A DNA stretch of 64,000 nt from contig NZ_JAFBBJ010000001.1 in assembly GCF_016907085.1 (NCBI RefSeq), positions 1,302,001 through 1,366,000 of the forward strand. Reading direction: 5' to 3'. Below the pieces are notes generated by a model that was given only the letters and a program-made list of their open reading frames with translations, made no database searches and was not told the DNA's origin. The position numbers were made by a program, and so were the translations under genes. Shown piece by piece: positions 46,378-55,599 of this stretch (positions within the stretch are counted from its first letter, which is position 1; the number at the start of each line of letters is the position of its first letter). The DNA comes from Clavibacter michiganensis. Lineage in GTDB: Bacteria; Actinomycetota; Actinomycetes; Actinomycetales; Microbacteriaceae.

Positions 46378-48231
46378 TCAGGGAGCGTCGGGAGCGAGGG
46401 TCCAGCGCCAGGCGTCGTCGAGGATCCCGGCCTGGTGCGGGGACACCTGCACGCCCCCGACGGTGTCCCGCATGGCCGCGAGCGCGGGCAGCTGGTAGAG
46501 CGGGAGGCCGGCGCGGTCGCCGTACATGCGGCGGTCCAGGCGCAGGAGCAGCTCGTCGCGCGCGTCCTGGTCCTCGGTGCGGCTGAGCGACGCGAAGAGG
46601 GACGCGACGTCGGGGTCGGCCGTCGCCTGGCCGTCGCGGGCGTCGGCGCGGGCCTCGTGCGCGGCGCGGATCCCGGCGACGGACGGGTAGGCGTCCTCCG
46701 AGGAGAGGAGCGCGACGTCGTAGGCGCCCGGCTGGTCGAGCACGCTCTCCCACTGCGGCGTCGAGCAGTCGGTGACGACGAAGCCGGCCTTCTCGGCGGA
46801 GTCGCGGATGGCCTCGAACGCGGCCGCGCGGCGCGGGTCGGCGGGGTCGTAGAGCACGCAGACCTCGGGGGCCGTGCGGCCGACCGACGCGAGCAGCTGC
46901 CGCGCCTCGTCGAGGTCGACGTCGTCGAAGCGGCTGGACCCGTTGGCGCGCACCTGGTCGGCGTACCCGTCCGAGCCGGGCGCGAGCACGAAGGAGTCGC
47001 GCGTCGTGGCGTCGGGATCCGCCGGCAGCGCGGCCTCCCGCACGATCGCGTCCCGCGGGACGGTGGAGAGGAAGGCGGTGCGGACCGCGGCGTCCGACAT
47101 GGCGGCGTCGCGCGCGCCGAGGGTCTGGAGGTCGAGCCGCTCCCAGGAGTCGGAGGATCCCCGGACGACCCGCACGCCGTCCGTCCCCGCCAGCGCATCG
47201 GCGACCTCGGCGTCGGCCTCGGGCGCGATGACGTCCACGTCGCCCACCTGGAGCGCGGTGACGGCGGCGCCGGGATCCTCGATCGTGGACACGACGATGC
47301 GCTCGACCGACGGCCGGTGCAGCCCGGTGTAGTAGCGGTTGGCGCGCAGCGTGATGGAGGTCCCCGGGTCGATGGACTCGATGGCGTACGGGCCCGAGCC
47401 TACGGCGCGGTCCGGGTGGGCGGCGATCTCCGCGACGCCGAAGCCGCGGTTCCACGCGTCGGAGATGGGCGAGAGGAGCTCGGGCGCGCCGTCCTGCACG
47501 GCGTCCACGAGCGTCTGCTTCGCACGGCCCGGGCTCGACATGTCGAGCGCGAGCTGCACCACCGCGTGCGCGGGCAGGCCCACCTCGAACGCGAGGCGCC
47601 AGTCCGGCGTGTACTCGTCGAACACCATGGTGATCGACCGGCCGCCGTCCCCGATCTCGGGCGTGCGGGTGACGTGCGTCAGCGTCTCGTCGGCCGCCGC
47701 GTCGAAGAAGACGGTCTGCTCGGGCAGCGGACCCGTGTAGCCGCCCGTCGTCTCGTCGACGTACCCGGCCGGGTCGAACCCGGGGGTGTCGAGCGCGCCG
47801 GACCCGGCGGCCCAGGCGAGCAGGAGGTCAGCCGCGTCGACGGGCTCGCCGTCGGACCAGCGGACGCCCTCCGCGACGGTGTACTCGACGGTGAAGGGGT
47901 CGCGCGAGACGACCTTCGCGGATCCGTAGCCCGGGTCGGCGGCGACCGTGCCGTCGGCGGAGACCTCGGAGAACCGCGAGTTCGTCGCGTGCACGATCTC
48001 CTGGTTGCCCGCGGTGCCGCCCGTGCGCGACGCCGCGTTGTAGGACGTGAACGTGGTGGGGACGGCGGCGCGGATCTCCGTGTCGGCGACCATGCCCGTG
48101 GTCGGCGAGCAGGCGGCGAGGCCGGCGACGAGCGCCAGCGCGACGGCTGCGGATGCGCCCCGGACGCCCCGGCGGATCCCTCGCGGGCGCCGGGCTCGTA
48201 CGGCCCCGGGGCCTCGCGTGTCGCTGTCCAT
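46378..48231 (-). CDS. Peptide/nickel-type ABC substrate-binding lipoprotein (second binding protein)
   Basis: 617 residues, solute-binding protein family 5. A basic N-terminus and signal peptide end in LAACS (Cys41). Family motifs include VEYTVAEGVRWSDGEPVDAADLLLAW and VGSGPYAIESIDPGTSITLRANRYYTG. It lies downstream of oppDF but has its own TAGGAT -10 eight bases before the ATG. It resembles the larger oppA at 53654, sharing the NxxEI(V)xxTNxxF beginning and WSDGxPVDAAD, so it is a paralogue feeding the same or a related transporter. Ligand not predictable. Confidence 0.88.
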   Translation of the reverse strand: MDSDTRGPGAVRARRPRGIRRGVRGASAAVALALVAGLAACSPTTGMVADTEIRAAVPTTFTSYNAASRTGGTAGNQEIVHATNSRFSEVSADGTVAADPGYGSAKVVSRDPFTVEYTVAEGVRWSDGEPVDAADLLLAWAAGSGALDTPGFDPAGYVDETTGGYTGPLPEQTVFFDAAADETLTHVTRTPEIGDGGRSITMVFDEYTPDWRLAFEVGLPAHAVVQLALDMSSPGRAKQTLVDAVQDGAPELLSPISDAWNRGFGVAEIAAHPDRAVGSGPYAIESIDPGTSITLRANRYYTGLHRPSVERIVVSTIEDPGAAVTALQVGDVDVIAPEADAEVADALAGTDGVRVVRGSSDSWERLDLQTLGARDAAMSDAAVRTAFLSTVPRDAIVREAALPADPDATTRDSFVLAPGSDGYADQVRANGSSRFDDVDLDEARQLLASVGRTAPEVCVLYDPADPRRAAAFEAIRDSAEKAGFVVTDCSTPQWESVLDQPGAYDVALLSSEDAYPSVAGIRAAHEARADARDGQATADPDVASLFASLSRTEDQDARDELLLRLDRRMYGDRAGLPLYQLPALAAMRDTVGGVQVSPHQAGILDDAWRWTLAPDAP

Positions 48232-48239
48232 CGCCGTCG

Positions 48240-48245
48240 ATCCTA
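48240..48245 (-). promoter_or_regulatory. -10 element of the second binding-protein gene
   Basis: TAGGAT on the minus strand, eight bases before the ATG at 48231, with no ribosome binding site between. Near-leaderless layout that would allow expression apart from oppDF. Confidence 0.5.
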
Positions 48246-48329
48246 CGCGAGCGCCACGACGAGGCCCGCCGCCCGCGCGCCCCCGCGAGGGGGTGCGTCG
48301 GACGGCGGGCCGGGTCGTGCGGCAGCGGA

Positions 48330-50021
48330 TCAGGCGGCGGGCGGCTGCTGGTCGCGCAGCTCCTCGCGGCGCTCGCGGCGCTCCTTCTGCTGGTCGGGAT
48401 CGGGCAGCGGCACCGCGGCGATGAGCTTCTGCGTGTACGGGTGCTGCGGGTTCCGGAGGATCGACTCGGTCGGCCCCTGCTCCACGATCTTGCCGTGGTT
48501 CATCACGACGATGCGGTCGGCGAGGAGGTCGACCACCGCGAGGTCGTGGCTCACGAACAGGCACGCGAACTGGAGCTCCTTCTGGATCTCCTGCAGCAGC
48601 TGGAGCACGCGGGCCTGCACCGACACGTCGAGCGCCGAGGTGGGCTCGTCGGCGACGAGCACCTTCGGCCGGAGCGCGAGCGCCCGAGCGATGCCGACGC
48701 GCTGGCGCTGGCCGCCGGAGAGCTCGTTGGGGTAGCGGTTGCGGAAGCTGCGCGGCAGCTCCACCTGCTCGAGGAGCTCCTCGACGCGGTCGCTCTGCTG
48801 CTTCTTCGAGAACTGGCCCGAGAGCTCGAGCGGCTCGCCGATGCTCTGGCCGATGGGCCAGCGCGGGTTGAGCGAGGAGCCCGGGTCCTGGAACACGATG
48901 CCGATCTCGCGGCGCACGGCCCGGAGGTCCTTCGCCGAGATGCCGGTCATGCGGCGTCCGGCGACCGTGAGCTCGCCGCCCGCGACGGGCAGCAGCCCCA
49001 CCGCGGCGCGCGCGATGGTCGTCTTGCCGGATCCGGACTCGCCCACCACGCCGACGACCTCGCCGGGGTGGATGTCGAACGAGGCGCCCGTGACCGCCCG
49101 GAAGGCCGGCACGCGGCCGAGCTTCGGGTAGTCGATGTCCACCTCCCTGAGGGAGATGGCGGGCTCCGTGGTGCGCTCGACGATCTCGACCTGCGAGGCC
49201 TCGCCCGTGCCGAGGTGCGGCACCGACGCGAGCAGCTGCTTCGTGTACGGGTCCTTCGGCGACTGGAAGATCTCGCGCACCGAGCCGCGCTCGACGATGC
49301 GGCCGCTCTTCATGACGATGACGTTGGTGGCGAGGTCGGCCACCACGCCCATGTCGTGCGTGATGATCACGATCGCGCTGTTGAGGCGCTGGTGGAGCTT
49401 CCGCAGCAGGTCGAGGATCTCGGCCTGGATCGTCACGTCGAGCGCCGTCGTGGGCTCGTCGGCGATGAGCATGTCCGGGTCGCAGGACAGCGACTGCGCG
49501 ATCATGGCGCGCTGGCGCTGGCCGCCGGACAGCTGGTGCGGGTAGGAGTCGAACGCCTTCTCGGGGTCGGGCATCTCGACGAGCTTCAGCAGCTCGAGCG
49601 CGCGCGCCTTGGCGGCCGACGGGATGATCGAGTTGTGGACCCGCAGGGCCTCCACGATCTGGAAGCCCACCGTGTACACGGGGTTGAGCGCCGTCATGGG
49701 CTCCTGGAAGATCACGGCGATGTCGTTGCCGCGTGCCTTCCGCAGGGTGGCCTGGTCGGCGCCGACCATCTCGACGCCCTTGAGCTTCGCGCTCCCCCGG
49801 ACCCGGCCGTTCTTGGGCAGCAGGCCGAGCAGGGACATGGAGCTCACGGACTTGCCGGAGCCGGACTCGCCGACGATCGCGAGCACCTCGCCGGGGTTGA
49901 CCTTGTAGTCGAGGTCGACGGCCGCGGGGATCCACTCGTCGCCGACCCAGAAGTCGACGCCGAGGCCGGAGACCTCGAGGATGGGGACGATCGGGTCCGT
50001 CCCGTTCGCGTGAGCGCTCAT
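48330..50021 (-). CDS. oppDF: Fused oligopeptide ABC transporter ATPase (OppD-OppF in one chain)
   Basis: 563 residues with two complete ABC ATPase domains. The first has GESGSGKSVSSM (about residue 42), LSGGQRQRAMIAQ and LIADEPTTALD. The second has GESGSGKTTIARA (about 320), LSGGQRQRVGIAR and LVADEPTSALD. The first ends with the oligopeptide-type C-terminal extension (SPKDPYTKQLLASVPHLG), and so does the second (NPQHPYTQKLIAAVP). AGGAG precedes the ATG. It powers the OppB/OppC permease, whose genes lie upstream beyond the oppositely oriented PH-domain gene. Confidence 0.95.
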   Translation of the reverse strand: MSAHANGTDPIVPILEVSGLGVDFWVGDEWIPAAVDLDYKVNPGEVLAIVGESGSGKSVSSMSLLGLLPKNGRVRGSAKLKGVEMVGADQATLRKARGNDIAVIFQEPMTALNPVYTVGFQIVEALRVHNSIIPSAAKARALELLKLVEMPDPEKAFDSYPHQLSGGQRQRAMIAQSLSCDPDMLIADEPTTALDVTIQAEILDLLRKLHQRLNSAIVIITHDMGVVADLATNVIVMKSGRIVERGSVREIFQSPKDPYTKQLLASVPHLGTGEASQVEIVERTTEPAISLREVDIDYPKLGRVPAFRAVTGASFDIHPGEVVGVVGESGSGKTTIARAAVGLLPVAGGELTVAGRRMTGISAKDLRAVRREIGIVFQDPGSSLNPRWPIGQSIGEPLELSGQFSKKQQSDRVEELLEQVELPRSFRNRYPNELSGGQRQRVGIARALALRPKVLVADEPTSALDVSVQARVLQLLQEIQKELQFACLFVSHDLAVVDLLADRIVVMNHGKIVEQGPTESILRNPQHPYTQKLIAAVPLPDPDQQKERRERREELRDQQPPAA

Positions 50022-50092
50022 GCTGCGTACTCCTGGCTGCTGGAAGTGGGGGTGTCGAGGGGCGCCGAGGCGGGCCGTGGGACGATGTGGCC

Positions 50093-50698
50093 ATGGATCA
50101 GCCCGTCGTCATCCGCCCGTCGTTCGGACGCCTGCTGACCGTGATCGTCTCGGCGATCGCGGTCCTGGTGCTCGTGAGCACCGTGGTCGGGGGTCGGGCC
50201 GACCTCCTGCCGACGTCGGCGTGGGGCCCGGTCATGCTGGCCTACGCGTCGTGGCTCGTCTTCTGGCACCCGCGCGTGCGCATCGCGACCGAGGGCGTCG
50301 AGATCCGCAACGTCTTCCGCACGCACGAGATCTCGTGGCCCGCGATCCGCGACGTGGACACCAAGTGGGCCCTGAACATCACGACCGCGCACGAGCGCGT
50401 CACGGCGTGGGCCGCTCCCGCGCCCGGCCGGCACTCGAACGCCTACATCACGACGAAGGAGGAGAAGGTCCAGCCGTACCTCAGCGCGATGATGCAGGAC
50501 GCGCGCCGCGGCGACCTGCCCCGCACCGACTCGGGCGACGCGGCCACGGTGATCCGCCTGCGCCTGGCCGACCTCCGCGAGGCGGGCCACCTGGGCGGCC
50601 CGGTCGAGGAGGAGGGCCGGCGCGTGCGCACGCACTGGGCGGAGATCGCCGTGCTCGCGGTGCTCGTCGTCGCGACGGTGCTGACCGGCCTGATCTGA
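50093..50698 (+). CDS. PH-domain (bPH) membrane protein
   Basis: 201 residues. Two membrane segments at the N-terminus (about 14-50) are followed by a bacterial PH-like domain (WHPRVRIATEGVEIRNVFRTHEISWPAIRDVDTKW), the pattern of small actinobacterial PH-domain proteins (PF10756-like), and a C-terminal membrane segment. Function is unknown. The ATG at 50093 is chosen; an in-frame GTG two codons earlier is equally possible. It is the only plus-strand gene in the opp region and lies between oppC and oppDF. No strong promoter is seen. Confidence 0.8.
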   Translation: MDQPVVIRPSFGRLLTVIVSAIAVLVLVSTVVGGRADLLPTSAWGPVMLAYASWLVFWHPRVRIATEGVEIRNVFRTHEISWPAIRDVDTKWALNITTAHERVTAWAAPAPGRHSNAYITTKEEKVQPYLSAMMQDARRGDLPRTDSGDAATVIRLRLADLREAGHLGGPVEEEGRRVRTHWAEIAVLAVLVVATVLTGLI

Positions 50699-50714
50699 GA
50701 GCGGGCCAGCGGCC

Positions 50715-50734
50715 CGACCGCGGGTGAGCGGTCG
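50715..50734. terminator. Hairpin between the convergent PH-domain gene and oppC
   Basis: Perfect seven-base stem (CGACCGC/GCGGTCG) with a six-base loop, 16 bases after the PH-gene stop and 17 bases after the oppC stop. It can serve both strands and would end the oppABC transcript before oppDF. Confidence 0.5.
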
Positions 50735-50751
50735 AGCCGTCTCGGCGACCG

Positions 50752-51945
50752 TCACCGGCCGTCCGTGCTGTCGGGCGCCTGGCCGTCGGCGGGGCCGTCG
50801 GCCTGGGCATCCGGTCGCGCGGATCCGACGGGCGGCGGGACGCGGACGCCCTCGGCACCGGAGCCGATCGCCGGACCCGCGTCGCGGCGGTTGCGCCCGG
50901 TGAGCATGGCGAACATCTGCTTGTAGGGCCCCTGTCCGCCCGGCATGCGCCGCTGGCGCGGGTCGAACGCGTCGCGCAGTCCGTCGCCGATGAAGTTGAT
51001 CGACAGCGCGATGATGATGATGAACAGACCGGGGAACCAGAACAGCCACGGCCGGGTCGCGAAGGCGCCCTGGTACTCGTTGATGATCTGGCCGAGCGAC
51101 ACGTCGGGCTTCACGATGCCGAACCCGAGGAACGACAGCGCCGCCTCGAGGAGGATGGCCGCGCTCATCAGCAGGGTCGTGGAGACGATGACCACGCCGA
51201 TGGCGTTCGGCAGGATGTGCCGGAACACGATCCGGCTGTTCGACGCACCGGCGACGCGCGCGGCGTCGACGAACTCGCGCTCGCGGAGGCTCAGGAACTC
51301 GCCGCGCACCAGGCGGGCCAGCGACGGCCATCCGATGAGACCGAGGACGATGCCGAGGACCACCGCGCCGAGGCCGCCGAAGGTGCGACCGAGGACGGCC
51401 GCGATGACGATCACGGGGATCACGATGATGAGGTCGGTGAAGCGCATGAGCAGCGAGTCGATGCGGCCGCGGAAGAAGCCGGAGACGGCGCCGACCACGA
51501 TGCCGATGAACGCGGCGATGATGCCGTAGAGCACCATCACGACGATGGACTGCTGCGTGCCGCGCATGACGCGGGCGAAGATGTCGCGGCCGATCTCGTC
51601 CTGGCCGAACGGGTGCACGCCGAACTGGAACGGCAGGGTCCACGTGGGGTTGCCGCCGTTGACGATGGGCGACACGTCCTCGTAGTTCCACATCCACCAG
51701 CCGGGGATGCGGAAGCCGAAGAACTGGATGCCGACCGACGAGTACACGAGGATCGCCATCAGCAGCAGCACGACGAGCGCGGTCATCGCGCCCTTGTGGC
51801 GCAGGAACCGGCGGCGGACGACGGTGCCCTGGCTGAGGCCCTCGACCTCGCGCTGCTCGATGGTGAGCTCGGAGTTCGCGCCGCCCTCGGGCAGGCTCGG
51901 GTCGTTGTGGGGGTCGTTGGGGTTCCCCATCAGTGCGTTGGACAT
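50752..51945 (-). CDS. oppC: Oligopeptide ABC transporter permease, OppC type
   Basis: 397 residues. A hydrophilic N-terminus of about 45 residues is followed by the OppC_N segment, the periplasmic loop HPFGQDEIGRDIFARVM typical of the family, and five further membrane segments. The cytoplasmic EAA loop is visible as EFVDAARVAGASNSRIVFRHILPN. It starts three bases after the oppB stop. The C-terminal 60 residues are a Pro/Asp-rich tail after KQMFAMLTGRNRRD, longer than usual. Confidence 0.94.
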   Translation of the reverse strand: MSNALMGNPNDPHNDPSLPEGGANSELTIEQREVEGLSQGTVVRRRFLRHKGAMTALVVLLLMAILVYSSVGIQFFGFRIPGWWMWNYEDVSPIVNGGNPTWTLPFQFGVHPFGQDEIGRDIFARVMRGTQQSIVVMVLYGIIAAFIGIVVGAVSGFFRGRIDSLLMRFTDLIIVIPVIVIAAVLGRTFGGLGAVVLGIVLGLIGWPSLARLVRGEFLSLREREFVDAARVAGASNSRIVFRHILPNAIGVVIVSTTLLMSAAILLEAALSFLGFGIVKPDVSLGQIINEYQGAFATRPWLFWFPGLFIIIIALSINFIGDGLRDAFDPRQRRMPGGQGPYKQMFAMLTGRNRRDAGPAIGSGAEGVRVPPPVGSARPDAQADGPADGQAPDSTDGR

Positions 51946-51948
51946 GTG

Positions 51949-53475
51949 TCAGCTCACCCGGATTCGAGGATCGAGGACCGAGTACAGGATGTCGGCCAGC
52001 ATGTTGAAGATCACGGTGAGGATGCTCGTGATCAGGATGAATCCCATCAGCGGATTGAGGTCGGTCTTGGTCAGGGCGTCCTGGAACACCGAGCCCATGC
52101 CCTTCCACGCGAAGATCGTCTCCGTGATCACCGCGCCGCCGATGAGCCCGCCGACGTCGAACGCGATGACGGTGGCCACCGGGATCATGGCGTTGCGGAA
52201 CGCGTGGCGCATGATGACGGTGCGCTCGGTGAGTCCCTTTGCCCGCGCGGTGCGCACGTAGTCCTGGTTCATGACCTCGAGGAGGCTCGCCCGCGAATAG
52301 CGGGAGTAGCTCGCGACGGAGATGAGGAGGATCGCGATGGTCGGCAGCAGGAGGTGGGTGTAGCTGTCGAGCATGCCCTGCCAGACGGAGCCGTTGAGCC
52401 CTGGGGTGACGGCGCCGACGGTGGCGATGGGGCGGCCGCGCGTGTTGGTCACGTAGTCGGGCCACACCTGCATCACGCGGTCGATGATGATCAGCAGGGC
52501 GACGAGGCCACCCGTGATGCCGGCGCCGCGCGCCACGATCGGCTTGTCGTTCTGGCCGACGACGTAGCCGACGACCACGCCGACGACGACGAAGGCGACG
52601 ATGAGCACGATCGTGATCCACCAGGGGGCGGAGACGGTCAGCACGTACTGCAGCGGGTACCAGAGCGCCGCGCCGAGGGCGGCCATCGCGAGCGCGGAGT
52701 AGAAGGCGCGGCGGTTGCGCAGCCCCGTCGAGAGCGACGTGATGAGCACCGCGACCAGGGCGCCGAGCGCGGCGATGAGCAGGATGCCGAGACCGGGTCG
52801 CGTGAACCAGTCCGTCGCGAGCAGGTAGATGAGCACGATCGCGGTGATGACGGTCGCGGAGCCGAAGACGATGAGCCGCGGCTTCGGGTCGCCGCCGATG
52901 ATGCTCATCCAGACGAAGCCGGAGACGAGCGACAGGACCACGATCATCACCGGTGGGATCGACGGGTTCACGAGGAAGTCGTTGAAGCCGATGGCCACGT
53001 ACTGCTTGAGCAGCACGGCGACGAAGAAGATCGGCAGCGAGAAGAAGAGGAACGACGCGAAGGTGACCGTGTAGTCGTAGCCGCTGTACTGGCGGAGCGC
53101 GGTCGTCATGCCGATCGAGACGCCGATGAGCACGGCGATGATCGTGGCGATCGTCACCAGCTGGATCGTCTGCCCGGCGGCGTTGGCGATGATCTCGTTG
53201 ACCTCGCGGCCGTCGATGGCCTTGCCGAGGTCGACCTGGCCGATGAAGACCTTGAACACCCCACCCAGCCAGATGAAGTAGCGCAGCGGCGACGGCACGT
53301 CGAGGTCGAGGAGGTCGACGCGTGCGGCGATGAGCGCGTCGCGGTTCGGCGACGGGTTCTCCCGCAGATCCTGGAGGGGATCACCGGAGTTGGCGGCCAG
53401 GTTGTAGATGATGAAGCTGGCGCCCAGGAGGACGAAGAACGACGCGACGAGACGTCTCAAGACGAAGGTAAGCAC
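51949..53475 (-). CDS. oppB: Oligopeptide ABC transporter permease, enlarged OppB type
   Basis: 508 residues, whereas OppB/DppB permeases usually have about 310-340. The N-terminal LTFVLRRLVASFFVLLGASFIIY and the EAA loop YVRTARAKGLTERTVIMRHAFRNAMIP with the following segments are standard. Between them, about residues 180-345, extra hydrophobic stretches add roughly five membrane segments (VIVLSLVSGFVW, TAIVLIYLLATDWF, LGILLIAALGALVAVL, SALAMAALGAALWY, ITIVLIVAFVVVGVVVGYVVG). The reading frame is open throughout. The start is the GTG at 53475. oppA lies upstream behind a terminator hairpin. Confidence 0.9.
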   Translation of the reverse strand: MLTFVLRRLVASFFVLLGASFIIYNLAANSGDPLQDLRENPSPNRDALIAARVDLLDLDVPSPLRYFIWLGGVFKVFIGQVDLGKAIDGREVNEIIANAAGQTIQLVTIATIIAVLIGVSIGMTTALRQYSGYDYTVTFASFLFFSLPIFFVAVLLKQYVAIGFNDFLVNPSIPPVMIVVLSLVSGFVWMSIIGGDPKPRLIVFGSATVITAIVLIYLLATDWFTRPGLGILLIAALGALVAVLITSLSTGLRNRRAFYSALAMAALGAALWYPLQYVLTVSAPWWITIVLIVAFVVVGVVVGYVVGQNDKPIVARGAGITGGLVALLIIIDRVMQVWPDYVTNTRGRPIATVGAVTPGLNGSVWQGMLDSYTHLLLPTIAILLISVASYSRYSRASLLEVMNQDYVRTARAKGLTERTVIMRHAFRNAMIPVATVIAFDVGGLIGGAVITETIFAWKGMGSVFQDALTKTDLNPLMGFILITSILTVIFNMLADILYSVLDPRIRVS

Positions 53476-53579
53476 AGGGCGACGACGTCCCTTTCTGTGT
53501 TCGGCCAGGGCTCGTGACCCGGCCCGACGAGAGCATACGCGGCCGGATCCGCGGATCACGAATCGGCAACGGACATGGA

Positions 53580-53613
53580 GAGGGTGCCGAAGCCAGGCGG
53601 CCTCGGCACCCTC
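53580..53613 (-). terminator. Hairpin after oppA
   Basis: Fifteen-base arms 53599-53613 and 53580-53594 pair with a single mismatch around a four-base loop, 40 bases after the oppA stop. Such intercistronic hairpins commonly make the binding protein more abundant than the permeases. Confidence 0.7.
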
Positions 53614-53653
53614 GCACCCTCCCGTTCAGGGGACGGCGCTCACTGCTGTCGTG

Positions 53654-55489
53654 CTACTGAGCGGCTGCCTGAGCCGGAGCCCACTCCCAGTAGTTCCAGA
53701 ACCAGTTGGGCGACAGGAACGCGGGCTTGACGCCCGACACGGTGTCGCTCCAGGCGGTGAGGCCGGGGAACTGGTAGATCGGCGTCGTCCAGCCCTGCTG
53801 CTGGATCAGGGTCTCGGCCTGGGTGACGATCTCGAGCTGCTTGTCCTTGTCCGTCTCCGTGTCCAGCTGCTTGAACAGCGCGTCGATCTCGGGGTTCGAC
53901 CAGCCGTAGTAGTTGTTGATGCCGCCGGTCTGGTAGTTCGGGCCGGACTCGCCGACGCCGAGGCTCACCGACTGCCACCCGAAGAGGGCGATGTCGTACG
54001 AACCCGTCTTGCTGGAGAGGTCGGCGCCCCACGTCGCGCTGTTCACGTCGATGAGGTTGAACCCGGCGAGAGCGGCCGACTGGCGCATGAGCTCGAACTC
54101 CTGCTGGCGGCGCGTGTTGCCCTGGCCGTAGATGACTCGGGCGTCGATCGTGCCCGTGACGCCGGCCTTCGCGAGGTCCGCCTTGGCGCCGTCGATGTCG
54201 ACCGTCTGGTCCTTGTAGCCGTTCTTCTCGACGGACGCCTCGTACTCCGGCGTGCCGGGCACGTAGACGTTCGAGTTGCGCAGCTCCGCGTCCGACTGGA
54301 GGGGCTTGATCAGCTTGTCGAGGATCTCCTCGCGCGGCAGCGTCTTGAAGAACGCCTGGCGGACGAGCTTGGCCTTCTCGGCGTCGCCGCCGTACTTCGT
54401 GGGGTCGAACGGGCCGCCGTTGGTGACCTGGAGGTCGACGTGCTCGTACGTGCCCTCGGCCTGGCCCTTGTACTCGATGCCGCTGAGTCCCTGGACCTGC
54501 TGGAGGAGGTCGGCCGTGGGCTGTCCGGACGCGATCTGGACCTCGCCGTTGGAGAGGGCCTGGATCTGCGCCTGCGGGTCCGCGATGAAGCGGACCGTGA
54601 TCTTCTCGTACTTCGGCTTCTTGGTGCCGGTGTACTCCTTGTTGGCCGTCAGGGTGATGTACTGGTCGGCCTTGAGGTCGGTGATCGTGTACGCGCCGTC
54701 ACCCAGGGTCTTCTGCGGCTCCGTCGGCATGTCCGAGTAGCGGTAGCCGTCGTTCCAGACCTTGGAGACCGGGGCGAGGACGCTGGCGTCCTTGTCCTGG
54801 ATCGCCGTGATCAGCTTCTTCTTCGCGTCCTCGGCCGAGAGGTTCTCGTCGGGGAACGCCAGCTGCGTGGTGCCGTGCGCGGAGACGCCGACGCCGTTGC
54901 CGGTCGCGATCTCCCAGTCCACGTAGGGCTGGTCGTACGTGTAGGTGAGGCTGCGGCCGTCGTCGCCGATCTCGGGGGTCTTGGTGACCAGGCCGAGGCG
55001 GGTGTCCTTGACGGCGCCCGAGTTGAAGAAGACCTGGTCGTCGCCGGTGGAGACCGTGCCGTCGTCGTTCGTCTTCACGTCCTCGGTCGTGTTCACGTTC
55101 GTCGTGTTCGCGGCCCAGTTAAGGAGCATGTCCGCGGCGTCGACGGGGGTGCCGTCGCTCCACTTGACGCCCTCGTTGATCGTGAACTTCACGACGAGCG
55201 GGTTGTCGGAGACCTTCTCGTAGGTGCCGAAGTCGGTGTTCTTGACGAGGGACGGACCGTCGTCGTAGTAGTTGAAGGACTGGTTCGTCAGGTACACGAT
55301 GTTCGTGTTGGCGGACGCGTTGCCGGTCGCCGACGCGTTGTTGTACTCGAGGAACGGGTCGTTCCAGGCCACGGTGATCTCAGTGCCGGCGATGACCTCG
55401 GACTGCTGAGCGGGCGCAGAGCAGCCGCTGAGTACGAGGGCACCGGAGACGATGACGGCACCAGCCGCTGCGAGGCGTCTGATTTTCAA
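53654..55489 (-). CDS. oppA: Oligopeptide ABC transporter substrate-binding lipoprotein
   Basis: 611 residues, solute-binding protein family 5. The start is a TTG at 55489: AGGAGGA stands six bases ahead and the codon opens the signal peptide KIRRLAAAGAVIVSG, ending in the lipobox LSGCS (Cys23); no ATG or GTG fits. The mature part has VVKFTINEGVKWSDGTPVDAADMLLNW and LGDGAYTITDLKADQYITL. It captures extracellular peptides for OppBC-OppDF. Compared with neighbours it uses more Lys, Asn and Thr, as expected for an abundant exported protein. Confidence 0.93.
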   Translation of the reverse strand: MKIRRLAAAGAVIVSGALVLSGCSAPAQQSEVIAGTEITVAWNDPFLEYNNASATGNASANTNIVYLTNQSFNYYDDGPSLVKNTDFGTYEKVSDNPLVVKFTINEGVKWSDGTPVDAADMLLNWAANTTNVNTTEDVKTNDDGTVSTGDDQVFFNSGAVKDTRLGLVTKTPEIGDDGRSLTYTYDQPYVDWEIATGNGVGVSAHGTTQLAFPDENLSAEDAKKKLITAIQDKDASVLAPVSKVWNDGYRYSDMPTEPQKTLGDGAYTITDLKADQYITLTANKEYTGTKKPKYEKITVRFIADPQAQIQALSNGEVQIASGQPTADLLQQVQGLSGIEYKGQAEGTYEHVDLQVTNGGPFDPTKYGGDAEKAKLVRQAFFKTLPREEILDKLIKPLQSDAELRNSNVYVPGTPEYEASVEKNGYKDQTVDIDGAKADLAKAGVTGTIDARVIYGQGNTRRQQEFELMRQSAALAGFNLIDVNSATWGADLSSKTGSYDIALFGWQSVSLGVGESGPNYQTGGINNYYGWSNPEIDALFKQLDTETDKDKQLEIVTQAETLIQQQGWTTPIYQFPGLTAWSDTVSGVKPAFLSPNWFWNYWEWAPAQAAAQ

Positions 55490-55556
55490 GGGTCCTCCTG
55501 TGCATGGGAATGGCGCGGACCGACCGTGCGTGCGGTCGACCGCGCAGATAAGAATG

Positions 55557-55585
55557 ACCCTAGGTACGGCTGGGAGTCTTTGCAA
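55557..55585 (-). promoter_or_regulatory. Promoter of oppA
   Basis: TTGCAA (55580-55585, minus strand), a 17-base spacer and TAGGGT (55557-55562). The leader to the TTG start is about 60 bases. One of the best sigma-70-like promoters in the window. Confidence 0.65.
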
Positions 55586-55599
55586 AAACTGGGCCCAAA

